Source: CAIYZT01 sp031385445 | Lineage (GTDB): Bacteria > Pseudomonadota > Alphaproteobacteria > Rhodobacterales > Rhodobacteraceae | DNA length: 64,000 nt | NCBI GenBank assembly: GCA_031385445.1 | Contig: JANNBM010000055.1 | Coordinates: 1-64,000, forward strand | Direction of reading: 5' to 3' | Shown here: positions 8,427 to 17,561 of the stretch, one piece after another | How positions within the stretch are numbered: position 1 is the stretch's first letter | Layout: the number at the start of each line of letters is the position of its first letter | Translations under genes and position numbers: made by a program | The notes under the pieces: model-generated | Seen by the model: only the letters and a program-made list of their open reading frames with translations | The model's database searches: none | Told to the model about the DNA's origin: nothing

Positions 8427-8915
8427 TCATTTCAGCCAACCGCCCGACCCCGCCAAAAGCCGCGCGACGATCTGGTCGGCGAGCAGGCGCATCAGGCGGG
8501 TTTTGGCGTCGTCCTCGGCTTCCAGCCCGGCAACGGTGGAACCGGTGGCAGAATAGGAGGTGAAGCTGTTCACGCTTCCCTGCGCAAGAACCGCCTTGGT
8601 GTCCATATCACGCAGGATGTAATCGATGGCGCCGACAAGGTTATAGCGCGTGATTGCGCCTGCCGTGGTGATGCCAACACCCACGGGATCGGTGGTGATC
8701 ACATAGCCCAGATCAAAACGGGCGGCGGTGGGGCGGCCGAGACGCTCTTCAAGCCGTTCGACCAGATCAAAGCCCAGCTTATCCACCGGATCGGCCACGC
8801 GGATGGTGTTTTGCAGCCCCTCGGCAGGCCCGCCCGTGCCATAAACCGGCGCGAACCCGCAGGCAGCGAGCGCGAGCGGGGCACCCAAAAACAGACGGCG
8901 GCTAAATAACCACAT
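8427..8915 (-). CDS. lptE: LPS-assembly lipoprotein LptE
   Basis: A 162-residue lipoprotein. The short signal ends with the lipobox LAAC (about residue 19), followed by GFAPVYG, the usual start of alphaproteobacterial LptE. LptE plugs the LptD barrel and helps deliver LPS to the outer leaflet. The ATG at 8915 overlaps the 3' end of leuS by 14 bases, which implies coupled translation; longer upstream starts would put the signal peptide inside the protein. Confidence 0.88.
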   Translation of the reverse strand: MWLFSRRLFLGAPLALAACGFAPVYGTGGPAEGLQNTIRVADPVDKLGFDLVERLEERLGRPTAARFDLGYVITTDPVGVGITTAGAITRYNLVGAIDYILRDMDTKAVLAQGSVNSFTSYSATGSTVAGLEAEDDAKTRLMRLLADQIVARLLAGSGGWLK

Positions 8916-11451
8916 TGATGATGCGCCCCGGCACGACGATGATTTTCTTGACCGGCTGACCGGCAAGAAATTTCACCACATCTTCGTCTGCGAGCGCGAT
9001 CTTTTCAATCTCGGATGCGGCCATATCCTTTGGCACGCTGATTTCCGCCCGCCGTTTGCCATTGATCTGGATCGGCAGGACCACCGTGTCATCGACCAAA
9101 AGCGCCGGATCGGCCTTGGGCCAAGGCGACGACACGCACAGCCCCTGCCCGCCTTGATAGGCCCAGATCGATTCGGCGATATGGGGGGTGAAGGGCGACA
9201 TCAGCTTGGCCAGCGTGCGGATCGCCTCTTTCATCGGCTGGACAGAGCCATTGGCGCGCGACAGGGTGTTGGTGAACCCGTAAAGCGCGGCGATGGCCTT
9301 GTTAAACGCAAAGCCTTCGATGCTGCGCGTCACCTCGTCGATGGCCCGCGCCGTGGCGCGCGCCAACTCCTCGTCGCCGGTTCCCTGATGATCCGCCGGC
9401 ATTTCGCCAATGCGCGAACACAAGGCCCAGACGCGTGACAGGTGTTTGAACGTCGCTTCGGCGCCAGAGGCAGTCCATTCCACGTCCCGCTCGGGCGGCG
9501 AATCGGACAGCACGAACCAGCGCGCGGTGTCGGCGCCGAAGGACGCGATGATGCTCATCGGGTCGACGACGTTCTTTTTGGATTTGGACATCTTGGCGGA
9601 AGGGATGATTTCAACCGCCGCGCCGGTCACCTTCAGGTGGCCGTTTTCCACCTCTTCCGGCAGATGGTACACCGGACGACCGGCGGCATCGGCGGTCTTG
9701 TAAATTTCATGCGTCACCATGCCTTGGGTGAACAGCGCGTTGAACGGTTCAATCGCGGTCGCCGGCAGATGGCCGGTGGCGTTCATCGCGCGGGCGAAGA
9801 AGCGGGAATAAAGCAGGTGCAAAATCGCATGTTCGACGCCGCCGATATACTGATCGACGTTCATCCAATAGGCGGCTTCGGCGGCATCTGTGGGGCCGTC
9901 CGCCTGCGGCGCGGTAAAGCGGGCATAGTACCATGACGAATCGACAAAGGTGTCCATCGTGTCGGTTTCGCGCCGGGCGGGCGCATCGCATTTGGGGCAG
10001 GTGCAATCGCGCCATGTCGGGTGGCGGTCCAGCGGGTTGCCGGGGATGTCAAACGTCACATCATCGGGCAGGCGGACCGGCAGGTTTTTCTTGGCCTCTG
10101 GCACCACGCCGCAAGCGGCGCAGTGGATCACCGGAATAGGGCAGCCCCAATAGCGCTGCCGCGACAGGCCCCAGTCGCGAAGGCGGTAATTGGTCACGCC
10201 GCGCCCAATCCCGCGCGCCTCGCATTCCGCGATGGCGGCCTCAACCGCCGCCTCGCCGGTTTGCACCGCGTTGCCGGCAAATCCCCTTATATAACGGACC
10301 TCTTCGGTTTTCGCGGGCACAAATGCCTCGGTCAACGGCGCCTCTTGCGCATCCTTGGCCACAAACACCGCAGGGATGGGCAATCCGTATTTGGTGGCAA
10401 ATTCGAAATCGCGGTCATCATGCGCCGGGCAGCCGAAAATCGCGCCGGTGCCATATTCCATCAGGATGAAATTCGCGATATAAACCGGCAATTCCCATGC
10501 ATTGTCAAAGGGATGCAGCACCCGAACTCCGGTGTCCAGCCCGCGCTTTTCGCCCGTCTCGATTGCCTCGGCCGAGGTGCCCCCCTTGCGGCACTCGGCC
10601 ACAAAAGCGGCAATCGCAGGGTCGTGACGCTCCAGATATTTCGCGAGCGGATGATCGGGCGAGATGGCCGCAAAGGACGCGCCCAGCAGCGTGTCGGGGC
10701 GGGTCGTGTACACGTCCAGCCGGTCAAAGCCTTCGGGCGCGCCGCTGGTGGTAAAGGAAAACTGCAAGCCCTGCGATTTGCCGATCCAGTTGGCTTGCAT
10801 CACCCGCACTTTTTCGGGCCAGTTGGTCAGCCCGTCCAGCGCCGATAACAGCTCCGCCGAATACTCGGAGATTTTGAAAAACCACTGCGTCAACTCGCGC
10901 CGTTCAACCGGCGCATTCGACCGCCAGCCTTTGCCGTCAATCACCTGCTCATTAGCAAGCACGGTCATATCGACCGGATCCCAGTTCACCACTGCCGCCT
11001 TGCGGTACACCAAACCCTTGCCCATCATGTCGATGAACATGGCCTGCTGGTGACGGTAATAATCGGGCAGACAGGTGGCAATCTCGCGCGTCCAGTCCAG
11101 CGAAAAGCCCAATGGCAAAAGCTGTGCCTTCATGTCGGCGATGTTTTGCAGCGTCCAGGTGCCGGGATGAATGCCCTTTTCCATCGCCGCATTTTCCGCG
11201 GCCAGTCCAAACGCATCCCAGCCCATTGGATGCAGCACCGAAAACCCCTGCGCGGCCTTATACCGGGCGATCACATCGCCCATGGTATAGTTGCGCACAT
11301 GGCCCATATGAATGCGCCCCGACGGATAGGGGAACATCTCCAGCACATAATACTTCTGCCGCGCCGGATCACGCCGGGCCTTGAACACCTGCGCCTCGTC
11401 CCAGGCCTTTTGCCATTTCGCTTCGATCTGGGCGGGTTCATAGCGCGACAT
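8902..11451 (-). CDS. leuS: Leucyl-tRNA synthetase
   Basis: A class I aminoacyl-tRNA synthetase of 849 residues. The HIGH motif is HMGH at 48-51 inside PYPSGRIHMGHVRNY, and KMSKSKKN lies about 620 residues in. The editing domain (TTRPDTLLGASF) and the zinc-region cysteines in the middle are present. Length fits the family. It overlaps lptE at its 3' end and follows the DUF3576 gene after 141 bases. Confidence 0.97.
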   Translation of the reverse strand: MSRYEPAQIEAKWQKAWDEAQVFKARRDPARQKYYVLEMFPYPSGRIHMGHVRNYTMGDVIARYKAAQGFSVLHPMGWDAFGLAAENAAMEKGIHPGTWTLQNIADMKAQLLPLGFSLDWTREIATCLPDYYRHQQAMFIDMMGKGLVYRKAAVVNWDPVDMTVLANEQVIDGKGWRSNAPVERRELTQWFFKISEYSAELLSALDGLTNWPEKVRVMQANWIGKSQGLQFSFTTSGAPEGFDRLDVYTTRPDTLLGASFAAISPDHPLAKYLERHDPAIAAFVAECRKGGTSAEAIETGEKRGLDTGVRVLHPFDNAWELPVYIANFILMEYGTGAIFGCPAHDDRDFEFATKYGLPIPAVFVAKDAQEAPLTEAFVPAKTEEVRYIRGFAGNAVQTGEAAVEAAIAECEARGIGRGVTNYRLRDWGLSRQRYWGCPIPVIHCAACGVVPEAKKNLPVRLPDDVTFDIPGNPLDRHPTWRDCTCPKCDAPARRETDTMDTFVDSSWYYARFTAPQADGPTDAAEAAYWMNVDQYIGGVEHAILHLLYSRFFARAMNATGHLPATAIEPFNALFTQGMVTHEIYKTADAAGRPVYHLPEEVENGHLKVTGAAVEIIPSAKMSKSKKNVVDPMSIIASFGADTARWFVLSDSPPERDVEWTASGAEATFKHLSRVWALCSRIGEMPADHQGTGDEELARATARAIDEVTRSIEGFAFNKAIAALYGFTNTLSRANGSVQPMKEAIRTLAKLMSPFTPHIAESIWAYQGGQGLCVSSPWPKADPALLVDDTVVLPIQINGKRRAEISVPKDMAASEIEKIALADEDVVKFLAGQPVKKIIVVPGRIINVVI

Positions 11452-11592
11452 GGGGGCAGCCTCATCCGGGGGGTTTCAGGCGGGATACAGATTGCAAGCC
11501 CCAAGGTCCAGAGCAAGCCTTGCCCCGGCCAAGTGGTTCAAAAATTCCGGGGGGAAGGCGAAACCTGGCGGCAGCGCCCGCCGTGGAGCGGC

Positions 11593-12153
11593 CTAAAGCT
11601 TCGAATCGGCGATCCGCAGTTCGCGCGCTCTTGACAGAATCGCATCTTCAACCGCGCGGACGGTTTCAGGATCGACCGGGCCAGACTTGGTTTGCATCGC
11701 GATTTTAAGGCTGCGCGCGTCCAGTGCCGGGTCTTGCACATAGATCGTGGCGCGGTAGGCGCGACCACCGCCGGGCGGGGTGCCGTAGCCGGTCACGATC
11801 ACGCCGGTAAAGGGGTCAATCGATTCGATGGGCAGAAAGTTCAACACATCCAGCGCCGCAACCCAGATGTATTTGTTCACCTCGACCGTGGTGTTGGGAT
11901 CGTCAGAGTTCGAGAACAGATCCCAGATCGTCGATTTGCGCGTGCCAGAGGTGGCCGCCGTTTGCGCGGCGTTTTGCGCATCGACCGCTGCCTGCGCGCC
12001 CAATTCCGCCTCGGTCAGGGGCTGGGCTGGGGTTTTTGAGCCAAAGATATTGCCAAGCCCGCCCGAGCATCCCGAAAGAAACACGGCGCAGATCACGGCG
12101 AAACCCGCATTTTTCACAAGGATTCGCCCGTTTTTGTGATGCTGCAGGATCAT
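11593..12153 (-). CDS. DUF3576 lipoprotein
   Basis: The protein has 186 residues, with an N-terminal hydrophobic stretch and a lipobox FLSGC near residue 29, so it is probably membrane-anchored. The conserved part (YIWVAALDVLNFLPIESIDPFTGVIVTGYGTPP) is DUF3576. Its position directly before leuS-lptE suggests a role in the cell envelope, but no function is established. Confidence 0.8.
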   Translation of the reverse strand: MILQHHKNGRILVKNAGFAVICAVFLSGCSGGLGNIFGSKTPAQPLTEAELGAQAAVDAQNAAQTAATSGTRKSTIWDLFSNSDDPNTTVEVNKYIWVAALDVLNFLPIESIDPFTGVIVTGYGTPPGGGRAYRATIYVQDPALDARSLKIAMQTKSGPVDPETVRAVEDAILSRARELRIADSKL

Positions 12154-12478
12154 TCGGCCCCCCGGTTTCTTTGCGTCTGTCTATCAATGCCGCCCGCCCC
12201 TGCCAAGAGCTTTCCCATGGACAGGCACAGCGCGGCACATTCCGCGCGCGCTCTTTATAAGACTCTCCACTGTGGGGCAGAGCCGCAGCAATGTGGCGGA
12301 TTGTGGCCGAAATCCCGGCGCTGAAAAGGACTGTGGCAAGACTGCATCACGAATTTGCTGTTTCCCCCCCGCCCGGCGGTCTGCATTGCAATCGGGGGGT
12401 CAAAGTAAGAGATACAGTTTCATACCAGTTCGGATTCCCCTGAATTGGACCGCACCTTTGATACAACGAGGGAACACT
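12154..12478. promoter_or_regulatory. Divergent control region between DUF3576 and porin genes
   Basis: About 325 bases separate two divergent starts, and no gene is seen. The porin side ends with ACGAGGGAAC, a good ribosome site 7 bases before its ATG. A long leader would suit a regulated, strongly expressed porin. No clear promoter or repressor motif was identified by eye. Confidence 0.5.
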
Positions 12479-13303
12479 ATGAAAAAGATTCTTCTTGCTA
12501 CCACCATGCTCGTCGGCACCGCTGGCTGGGCTTCCGCTGAAGTCGCTTTCTCTGGCTCGGCAGCTGCTGGCGTCGCTCGCGACGGCGACACGCCATTCGA
12601 AACCTATTCGTCAGTTGGCCTGGACGTAACCTTCTCGGGCGCTACCGACAACGGTTTGGAATTCGGCGCAACGTTCGGCGTTTCTGCCGGCCGCTCGTAC
12701 GATTTCGGTGAAGATCCTGCCGCTCGCTTTGCTGACGAAGATGGTACTTTCGGCATGCCCGAAATCTACATCTCCGGCTCGTTCGGCAAAATTGCATTCT
12801 CGGATGACAATTTTGACTTCTACGACGACGCAAACGGTTCGGGCGACGTTCAGTACACCGGCACCTTCGGCGCAATCACTGTTGGCGTGACCGCTGACGT
12901 TGACGCATCCGAGTTCTCGGGTTCGGCTGATGCAACCTTCTCCGGCATCACCGTCCACGCTGACGCTGACACCTATGCAGAGTACAACGCTTCGGCAGCA
13001 TACACCTTGGGCGCATTCACCGCCAAAGTCGGCGCTGGCATGAGCGATGTTGACGGCACCACCTACTTCGTGACCGGCACCTACGTAGCTGGCGCGATCA
13101 CTGCAGAAGCCACGTACAACGACGACTCGTCCTATGACCTGTCGCTCGACTACTCGGCGAACAGCATCTCGGCTGGCGTGACCTATGACGACGCCGGTGA
13201 CTACACGGTGACCGCTGGTTACGACCTCGGTGGTGGCCTGACGCTGGAAGCTGGCTACGACAACGACGCATCCGCCTTCATCGGCGCAGCAATGTCCTTC
13301 TAA
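12479..13303 (+). CDS. Outer-membrane porin, Rhodobacter type
   Basis: The 274-residue precursor has a 20-residue signal peptide ending WASA-EV. The mature protein is acidic, rich in Gly/Ala/Asp and Thr, with alternating polar/hydrophobic beta-strand segments, and ends in the aromatic residue of IGAAMSF, the usual porin C-terminal signature. It forms a general diffusion channel in the outer membrane. Codon choice is narrow and less GC-rich than its neighbours (many GCT, GGC, ACC), as expected of a very highly expressed gene. A strong terminator follows 23 bases after the stop. Confidence 0.9.
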   Translation: MKKILLATTMLVGTAGWASAEVAFSGSAAAGVARDGDTPFETYSSVGLDVTFSGATDNGLEFGATFGVSAGRSYDFGEDPAARFADEDGTFGMPEIYISGSFGKIAFSDDNFDFYDDANGSGDVQYTGTFGAITVGVTADVDASEFSGSADATFSGITVHADADTYAEYNASAAYTLGAFTAKVGAGMSDVDGTTYFVTGTYVAGAITAEATYNDDSSYDLSLDYSANSISAGVTYDDAGDYTVTAGYDLGGGLTLEAGYDNDASAFIGAAMSF

Positions 13304-13326
13304 TCCTAACCGGATTGGATGATGCG

Positions 13327-13352
13327 AAAAGCGGGCTTCGGCCCGCTTTTTT
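13327..13352 (+). terminator. Rho-independent terminator of the porin gene
   Basis: GCGGGC-TTCG-GCCCGC with an A run before and TTTTTT after the stem; the UUCG tetraloop makes it very stable. Confidence 0.92.
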
Positions 13353-13412
13353 CATTTCTGGGGTTCCGTTCACCGCGCCCTTATGGCCATCTGCGGGAAA
13401 AAGGCGCGCGCC

Positions 13413-14075
13413 ATGTCATTACCCGAAATTCAATCCCGCCTGACCGCCGCCCAAACCGCCCATGGCCGCGCGCCGGGATCGGTGCGGCTGATTGCGGTGT
13501 CAAAGGTGCAGCCACTGGAACGGGTGCGCGGCGTTCTGCAGGCCGGGCATCGGCTTTTTGGCGAGAATTATGTGCAGGAAGCAGCGGGCAAGTGGCCGGA
13601 CTTAAGGGCAGAGTACGGCGCTTTGGCGGTGCATATGATCGGGCCGTTGCAGACCAACAAAGCCAAACAAGCGGTGGAGCTGTTTGACGCGGTCCATTCG
13701 GTCGACCGCCCCTCGCTCGCGCAAAAGCTGGCCTCGCTCGCGCAGGTGCGGGGGCAATGCCCGGAGTTGTTCGTGCAGGTGAACACCGGGGCAGAGCCGC
13801 AGAAGGCCGGGGTATTGCCCGCCGATCTGGACCAATTCCTGAAAGACTGCGCCGGGATGTCCTTGCCGATCCTGGGCCTGATGTGCATTCCGCCCGAGGG
13901 CGCCGATCCCGTGCCGCATTTCATCGCCCTTGCCGGGATGGCAGCGCGTCACGGCCTTGGCGGGCTGTCGATGGGGATGAGCAGCGATTTCGAGGCGGCG
14001 ATTGCCCACGGCGCCACGCATATCCGCGTCGGCTCCGCCATTTTTGGCGCGCGGAATTACCCCAAGGTCAGCTGA
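13413..14075 (+). CDS. YggS-family PLP-binding protein
   Basis: A protein of 220 residues that binds pyridoxal phosphate and helps PLP homeostasis. The PLP lysine lies in LIAVSKVQP (about residue 33-39), and the later signatures HMIGPLQTNKAKQ and LSMGMSSDFEAAIAHGATHIRVGSAIFG are family hallmarks. The ATG at 13413 is used because the conserved N-terminus (SLPEIQSRL) begins there. Its last 8 bases overlap the end of the convergent amylosucrase-like gene. Confidence 0.92.
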   Translation: MSLPEIQSRLTAAQTAHGRAPGSVRLIAVSKVQPLERVRGVLQAGHRLFGENYVQEAAGKWPDLRAEYGALAVHMIGPLQTNKAKQAVELFDAVHSVDRPSLAQKLASLAQVRGQCPELFVQVNTGAEPQKAGVLPADLDQFLKDCAGMSLPILGLMCIPPEGADPVPHFIALAGMAARHGLGGLSMGMSSDFEAAIAHGATHIRVGSAIFGARNYPKVS

Positions 14076-15942
14076 GCCAAAGCCGCGCATAGGGCGGCAG
14101 GGCCAGACGGTCCTCGTTCATCAAGACCGAACCATCCGACAGCGAATCGTGCCAATGGCTGACGCCCTGCGCACGCAGCCAATCGCCGGGCAGGTGCTGC
14201 CAAACCTCGGAAAAGTTGAACAGGCACAGAATCGGATGCGTGGGCGCGCGGCGCTGCACGGCGAAGATGGCGGTTTGGCCGCTGTTCAGCACCAAAGTCG
14301 GATGGCCCGCGTGCAGATCGGGCGTGGCGCGGCGGCGCGACAGGATGTGTTTGACCCCCGCAAACACCTGCGCCGAGGCCCCCGCGCCATCCGCGCGCGC
14401 CTTGGCGACGTCCCAATCCATCCGTGGGCGATGCACCCAGCGGCTGTCATGCGCGTGATCGGGCTGCTGCAGATAGCTGTAATCATTCAGCACCGCCAGC
14501 TCGTCACCCATATAAATCAATGGGATACCGCCAAAGCTGGCGATCAGGGCGTGACCCATCAGAATGCGGTGAATGGCCAGATCCGCCTCGGCCGCCGTCC
14601 TGGCTTTTTCCAACCCGGCCAGCGAGGCAAAGCTGCCGGAAATGCGTTTGTCACCCGTCGCAGGGTTCTGCTGAAACAACGCGCCTTGGGCAAAGCTGCC
14701 GGGAAAGCCGCCCTCGTAAAAATCGGACAGATAGGCGCGGTGCCCCTGCCCCGACAGACCCAGCGCACCGGCATCCTCATCCGTCATGGCCCAACCGATA
14801 TCGTCGTGGCAACGGATATAGGTGGCATAGGTGGCGTTGGTCAGACTTTGCGGAAAGTGGGTTTGCAGCACATGAGTCATCAGGCGGGTGTCGCGGGTGG
14901 CCAGTGCGCCCCAGAAATGCACCATCAGCGAGTTGTGATAGGCCAGATTGCCCTCACGCCCATCATGCCGCCCGCGCCCGAGGTAGGGCAGCATTTCGGC
15001 GGGCGCAACGATCGCCTCTTCCAGATGGATCACCGCCGGACAGGTGATGCGGCAACAGGCGCGCAGGGCCTGCAGGATCATATGCACCTCTGGTTCTGAC
15101 TGGCACCGTGTGCCCATGCGCTTCCACATGAAGGCAACCGCGTCCAACCGCAGAACGTCAACTCCTTGATTTGCAAGGAAAAACATGATACGGACGATTT
15201 CAAGAAACACCTGAGGATTGGCCCAGTTCAGATCCCATTGATGTTCGTTGAAGGTGGTCCAGACCCATTTGCCGAACTGAGGATAATGGGTGAAATTGCC
15301 CGGCGCATTTTCGGGGAAGACCTCGACCAGATCGCGGGAATAGGCATCCGGCAGGGCCGGGTCGTCATACATCAAAAAGTAATCCTGATACACCGGATCA
15401 CCCGCCCGCGCGCGCATCGCCCAGTCATGTTCCTTGGCGGTATGGTTCAGCACCAGATCAATGCAGGTCGACATCCCCTTGGCGCGAAAGGCCGCTGTGA
15501 CCGTTTTCAGATCGTCCATATCGCCCAAGGCGGGGTTGATCTTGCGGTAATCCATCACCGAATAGCCGCCATCGCTGTCACCGGGGCGCGGTTTCAGACA
15601 GGGCATCAGGTGGACGTAGGTGACGCCCAGATCGGACAGATAATCCTGATGCGACAGGACCGATTTCAGATCACCGCAGAAGCGGTCGATGTAGAACACA
15701 TAGCCCGCCATATCGGCACGCTGAAACCAATCGGGCTGTAGATCGCGCTGCAAATCCAGCAGCTTAAGATCGTCCGGACGGGCGGCCCATGCGGCAGCCA
15801 TCTCGGCCCTCAACGCCGTCAGGAAGGTTTGATACTGCGGACGGGCGCCATAAAGCGCGTCCAGCATCGGCCAAAGATCGGCAGCCGACCGCGTCATACG
15901 CAGATCGAGCATGGTTTGATCCGAAATTGCGGCTTTTGGCAC
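14068..15942 (-). CDS. Amylosucrase-like glycoside hydrolase GH13
   Basis: This 624-residue protein has the length and layout of amylosucrase. Catalytic residues align with the Neisseria enzyme: nucleophile D267 in VLRLDAVAF, acid/base E309 in HLEEAIV, and H379-D380 in IRCHDDIGW. Other matches are DLVLNHTA, SGSFASLAGLEKA and LIYMGDELAVLND. Such enzymes use sucrose to build alpha-glucan or hydrolyse it. The start is a GTG at 15942 with GAGGGGGG upstream; no signal peptide is seen, so it is cytosolic. No sucrose importer gene is nearby. Sucrose hydrolase or a related transglycosylase cannot be excluded. Confidence 0.82.
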   Translation of the reverse strand: MPKAAISDQTMLDLRMTRSAADLWPMLDALYGARPQYQTFLTALRAEMAAAWAARPDDLKLLDLQRDLQPDWFQRADMAGYVFYIDRFCGDLKSVLSHQDYLSDLGVTYVHLMPCLKPRPGDSDGGYSVMDYRKINPALGDMDDLKTVTAAFRAKGMSTCIDLVLNHTAKEHDWAMRARAGDPVYQDYFLMYDDPALPDAYSRDLVEVFPENAPGNFTHYPQFGKWVWTTFNEHQWDLNWANPQVFLEIVRIMFFLANQGVDVLRLDAVAFMWKRMGTRCQSEPEVHMILQALRACCRITCPAVIHLEEAIVAPAEMLPYLGRGRHDGREGNLAYHNSLMVHFWGALATRDTRLMTHVLQTHFPQSLTNATYATYIRCHDDIGWAMTDEDAGALGLSGQGHRAYLSDFYEGGFPGSFAQGALFQQNPATGDKRISGSFASLAGLEKARTAAEADLAIHRILMGHALIASFGGIPLIYMGDELAVLNDYSYLQQPDHAHDSRWVHRPRMDWDVAKARADGAGASAQVFAGVKHILSRRRATPDLHAGHPTLVLNSGQTAIFAVQRRAPTHPILCLFNFSEVWQHLPGDWLRAQGVSHWHDSLSDGSVLMNEDRLALPPYARLWLS

Positions 15943-16019
15943 GGTTGCCCCCCTCGGCGGCCCTGGCAGGACCTGACGCGGACAAATCTAGGAAATTTGA
16001 AGCGCTTTGGAAAGAATTT

Positions 16020-16517
16020 TTATTGGATAATCACACGGCTGCGATGTTTCAGACGGGCGGCGATCCAAAGCAGGTCGGCAGCGGCAAATGCCACGCAGCC
16101 CGCCGTCGGCGCGCCGGGGCGGCGCCAGCGGTGCAAAAAGATCGCCGACCCACGGCCCGGCTCTGCATGGGGCCAGTTCCAGTTGGTGATCAGGATCAGA
16201 TCATATTGCGGATCGGCGCGGCCAAGGCGTTCATGCGAAAACGGATGCGGCGCGCGGACCATCAGGTTGTAATCGGGATCCTCCACGTCATCGGACCACA
16301 GATCGCCCGGGCCGATGGGCAGAGCCCAATCAGCGGGCTTTGCCATCCGGTCCGCCCGGTACAGCATGCCAACGATCCCGTGCACGCCGCGCGGGGTGGC
16401 GCCGTCGCCCTCTCGCTTTGCGGCCGGGTTCACCATGCCGCCGCGCCCGATGCTGCAGGCAAAATGCCGCCCCATGAACAGCGCCCCGGTCTTTCGGACA
16501 TAAAGATTAACACTCAC
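16020..16517 (-). CDS. L,D-transpeptidase-like (YkuD) protein
   Basis: A 165-residue protein with the YkuD signature FLHRWRRPGAPTAGCVAF; the His and the Cys of this stretch are the active-site pair. L,D-transpeptidases cross-link peptidoglycan or attach proteins to it, but this short form has no clear signal peptide, so its location is uncertain. The GTG at 16517 is chosen because GAAAGG lies 8 bases upstream and the coding composition begins there. It is divergent from the response regulator gene. Confidence 0.75.
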   Translation of the reverse strand: MSVNLYVRKTGALFMGRHFACSIGRGGMVNPAAKREGDGATPRGVHGIVGMLYRADRMAKPADWALPIGPGDLWSDDVEDPDYNLMVRAPHPFSHERLGRADPQYDLILITNWNWPHAEPGRGSAIFLHRWRRPGAPTAGCVAFAAADLLWIAARLKHRSRVIIQ

Positions 16518-16700
16518 GCAGAAACGCCTTTCAAGCCTTGGAGTCCGACCGAACCATAACGCCCCGATTGCGGAATTGAAACATTTGCCGCCGCAGCGAC
16601 ACGTCCGCGTGAGAAGTCTGTTGCATATCTTGTCAGACCGGAAGGTCCGGCGCATTTGCGAGGGGCAGGCAGAACTTGATGCCCGCTGAGGAGATGATCA

Positions 16701-17387
16701 ATGGCAACGATGCGCAAAATCTTGTTGGTGGATGATGATGATGACCTGCGCGAGGCATTGTCAGAACAACTGGTCATGACCGAGGATTTCGATGTGTTCG
16801 AGGCGCGCAATGGCGCCGAGGGCATGGAGAAGGTGAAGGCGGGGCTGTTCGATCTGGTGATCCTAGATGTGGGCCTGCCCGATACCGACGGGCGCGAGCT
16901 TTGCCGGCGGATGCGCAAGGCGGGCGTCAAATGCCCGGTGATGATGCTGACCGGGCATGACACGGACAGCGACACGATCCTTGGCCTTGATTCCGGCGCG
17001 AATGATTATGTGACCAAACCGTTCAAGTTTCCGGTGCTTCTGGCCCGTATTCGCGCGCAGGTGCGCCAGCATGAGCAATCCGAAGATGCCGTGTTCCGCC
17101 TTGGCCCTTACACGTTCAAGCCCGCGCAAAAGATGTTGGTGGATGCCAAGGACAAAAAGGTTCGTCTGACCGAAAAAGAGACGAATATCCTGAAATTCCT
17201 GTACCGCGCGCAGTCGGCGGTCGTGGGGCGCGATATGCTGCTGCACGAGGTTTGGGGTTATAACGCGGGCGTCACGACGCACACGCTGGAAACCCACATT
17301 TACCGTTTGCGCCAGAAAATCGAGGCTGATCCATCAAACGCACGTCTGCTGATCACCGAAAATGGCGGGTACAAGTTGGTTGCTTAG
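16701..17387 (+). CDS. OmpR/PhoB-type response regulator
   Basis: A 228-residue DNA-binding regulator. The receiver domain has the acidic pocket (VDDDDD) and phospho-acceptor D56 in VILDVGLP, plus the T and K (MLTGHD, YVTKPF) of the family. The C-terminal winged helix includes LTEKETNILKFLY and THTLETHIYRLRQKIE. GAGGAG lies 7 bases before the ATG. No sensor kinase gene is adjacent, so it is an orphan here. The candidate small RNA follows it on the same strand. Confidence 0.92.
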   Translation: MATMRKILLVDDDDDLREALSEQLVMTEDFDVFEARNGAEGMEKVKAGLFDLVILDVGLPDTDGRELCRRMRKAGVKCPVMMLTGHDTDSDTILGLDSGANDYVTKPFKFPVLLARIRAQVRQHEQSEDAVFRLGPYTFKPAQKMLVDAKDKKVRLTEKETNILKFLYRAQSAVVGRDMLLHEVWGYNAGVTTHTLETHIYRLRQKIEADPSNARLLITENGGYKLVA

Positions 17388-17439
17388 ACGCAGATGAACG
17401 TAAGGGAATCCTGACTTATTGTAGCCAGATTTGCAGGTT

Positions 17440-17561
17440 ATGTTGAATTCACGGCGGCATTGATCTTGGCCTTGCCGCCTCTCGGTTCCCCTCGCCATGT
17501 CGGGGTTATGACATGGCTCCTCCCTGTTGGACTGGGCCGGGTTTTTACCCGGCCTTTTTTT
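17440..17561 (+). ncRNA. Candidate small RNA A with anti-Shine-Dalgarno-like segment
   Basis: Three perfect hairpins lie in a row between the response regulator and the end of the MFS gene. They are GGCGGCA/TGCCGCC (17453-17479), GCCATGTC/GACATGGC (17494-17517) and the terminator GGCCGGGT/ACCCGGCC with a T run (17535-17561). The unpaired part between the last two is TCCTCCCTGTTGGACTG, which contains a pyrimidine-rich CTCCTCCC able to pair with ribosome-binding sites. No reading frame with a ribosome site is present. The 5' end is a guess; TATGTT near 17440 may be a -10. Confidence 0.6.
17535..17561 (+). terminator. Rho-independent terminator of candidate small RNA A
   Basis: An 8-bp perfect stem with a TTTT loop is followed by seven T. 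It overlaps the stop codon of the convergent MFS gene. The T run points to use on the + strand only. Confidence 0.9.

Noticed and set aside
7539..8909. 456-residue plus-strand frame opposite holA and lptE
   Set aside because: The composition is that of antisense GC-rich DNA, while holA and lptE are clear on the other strand.
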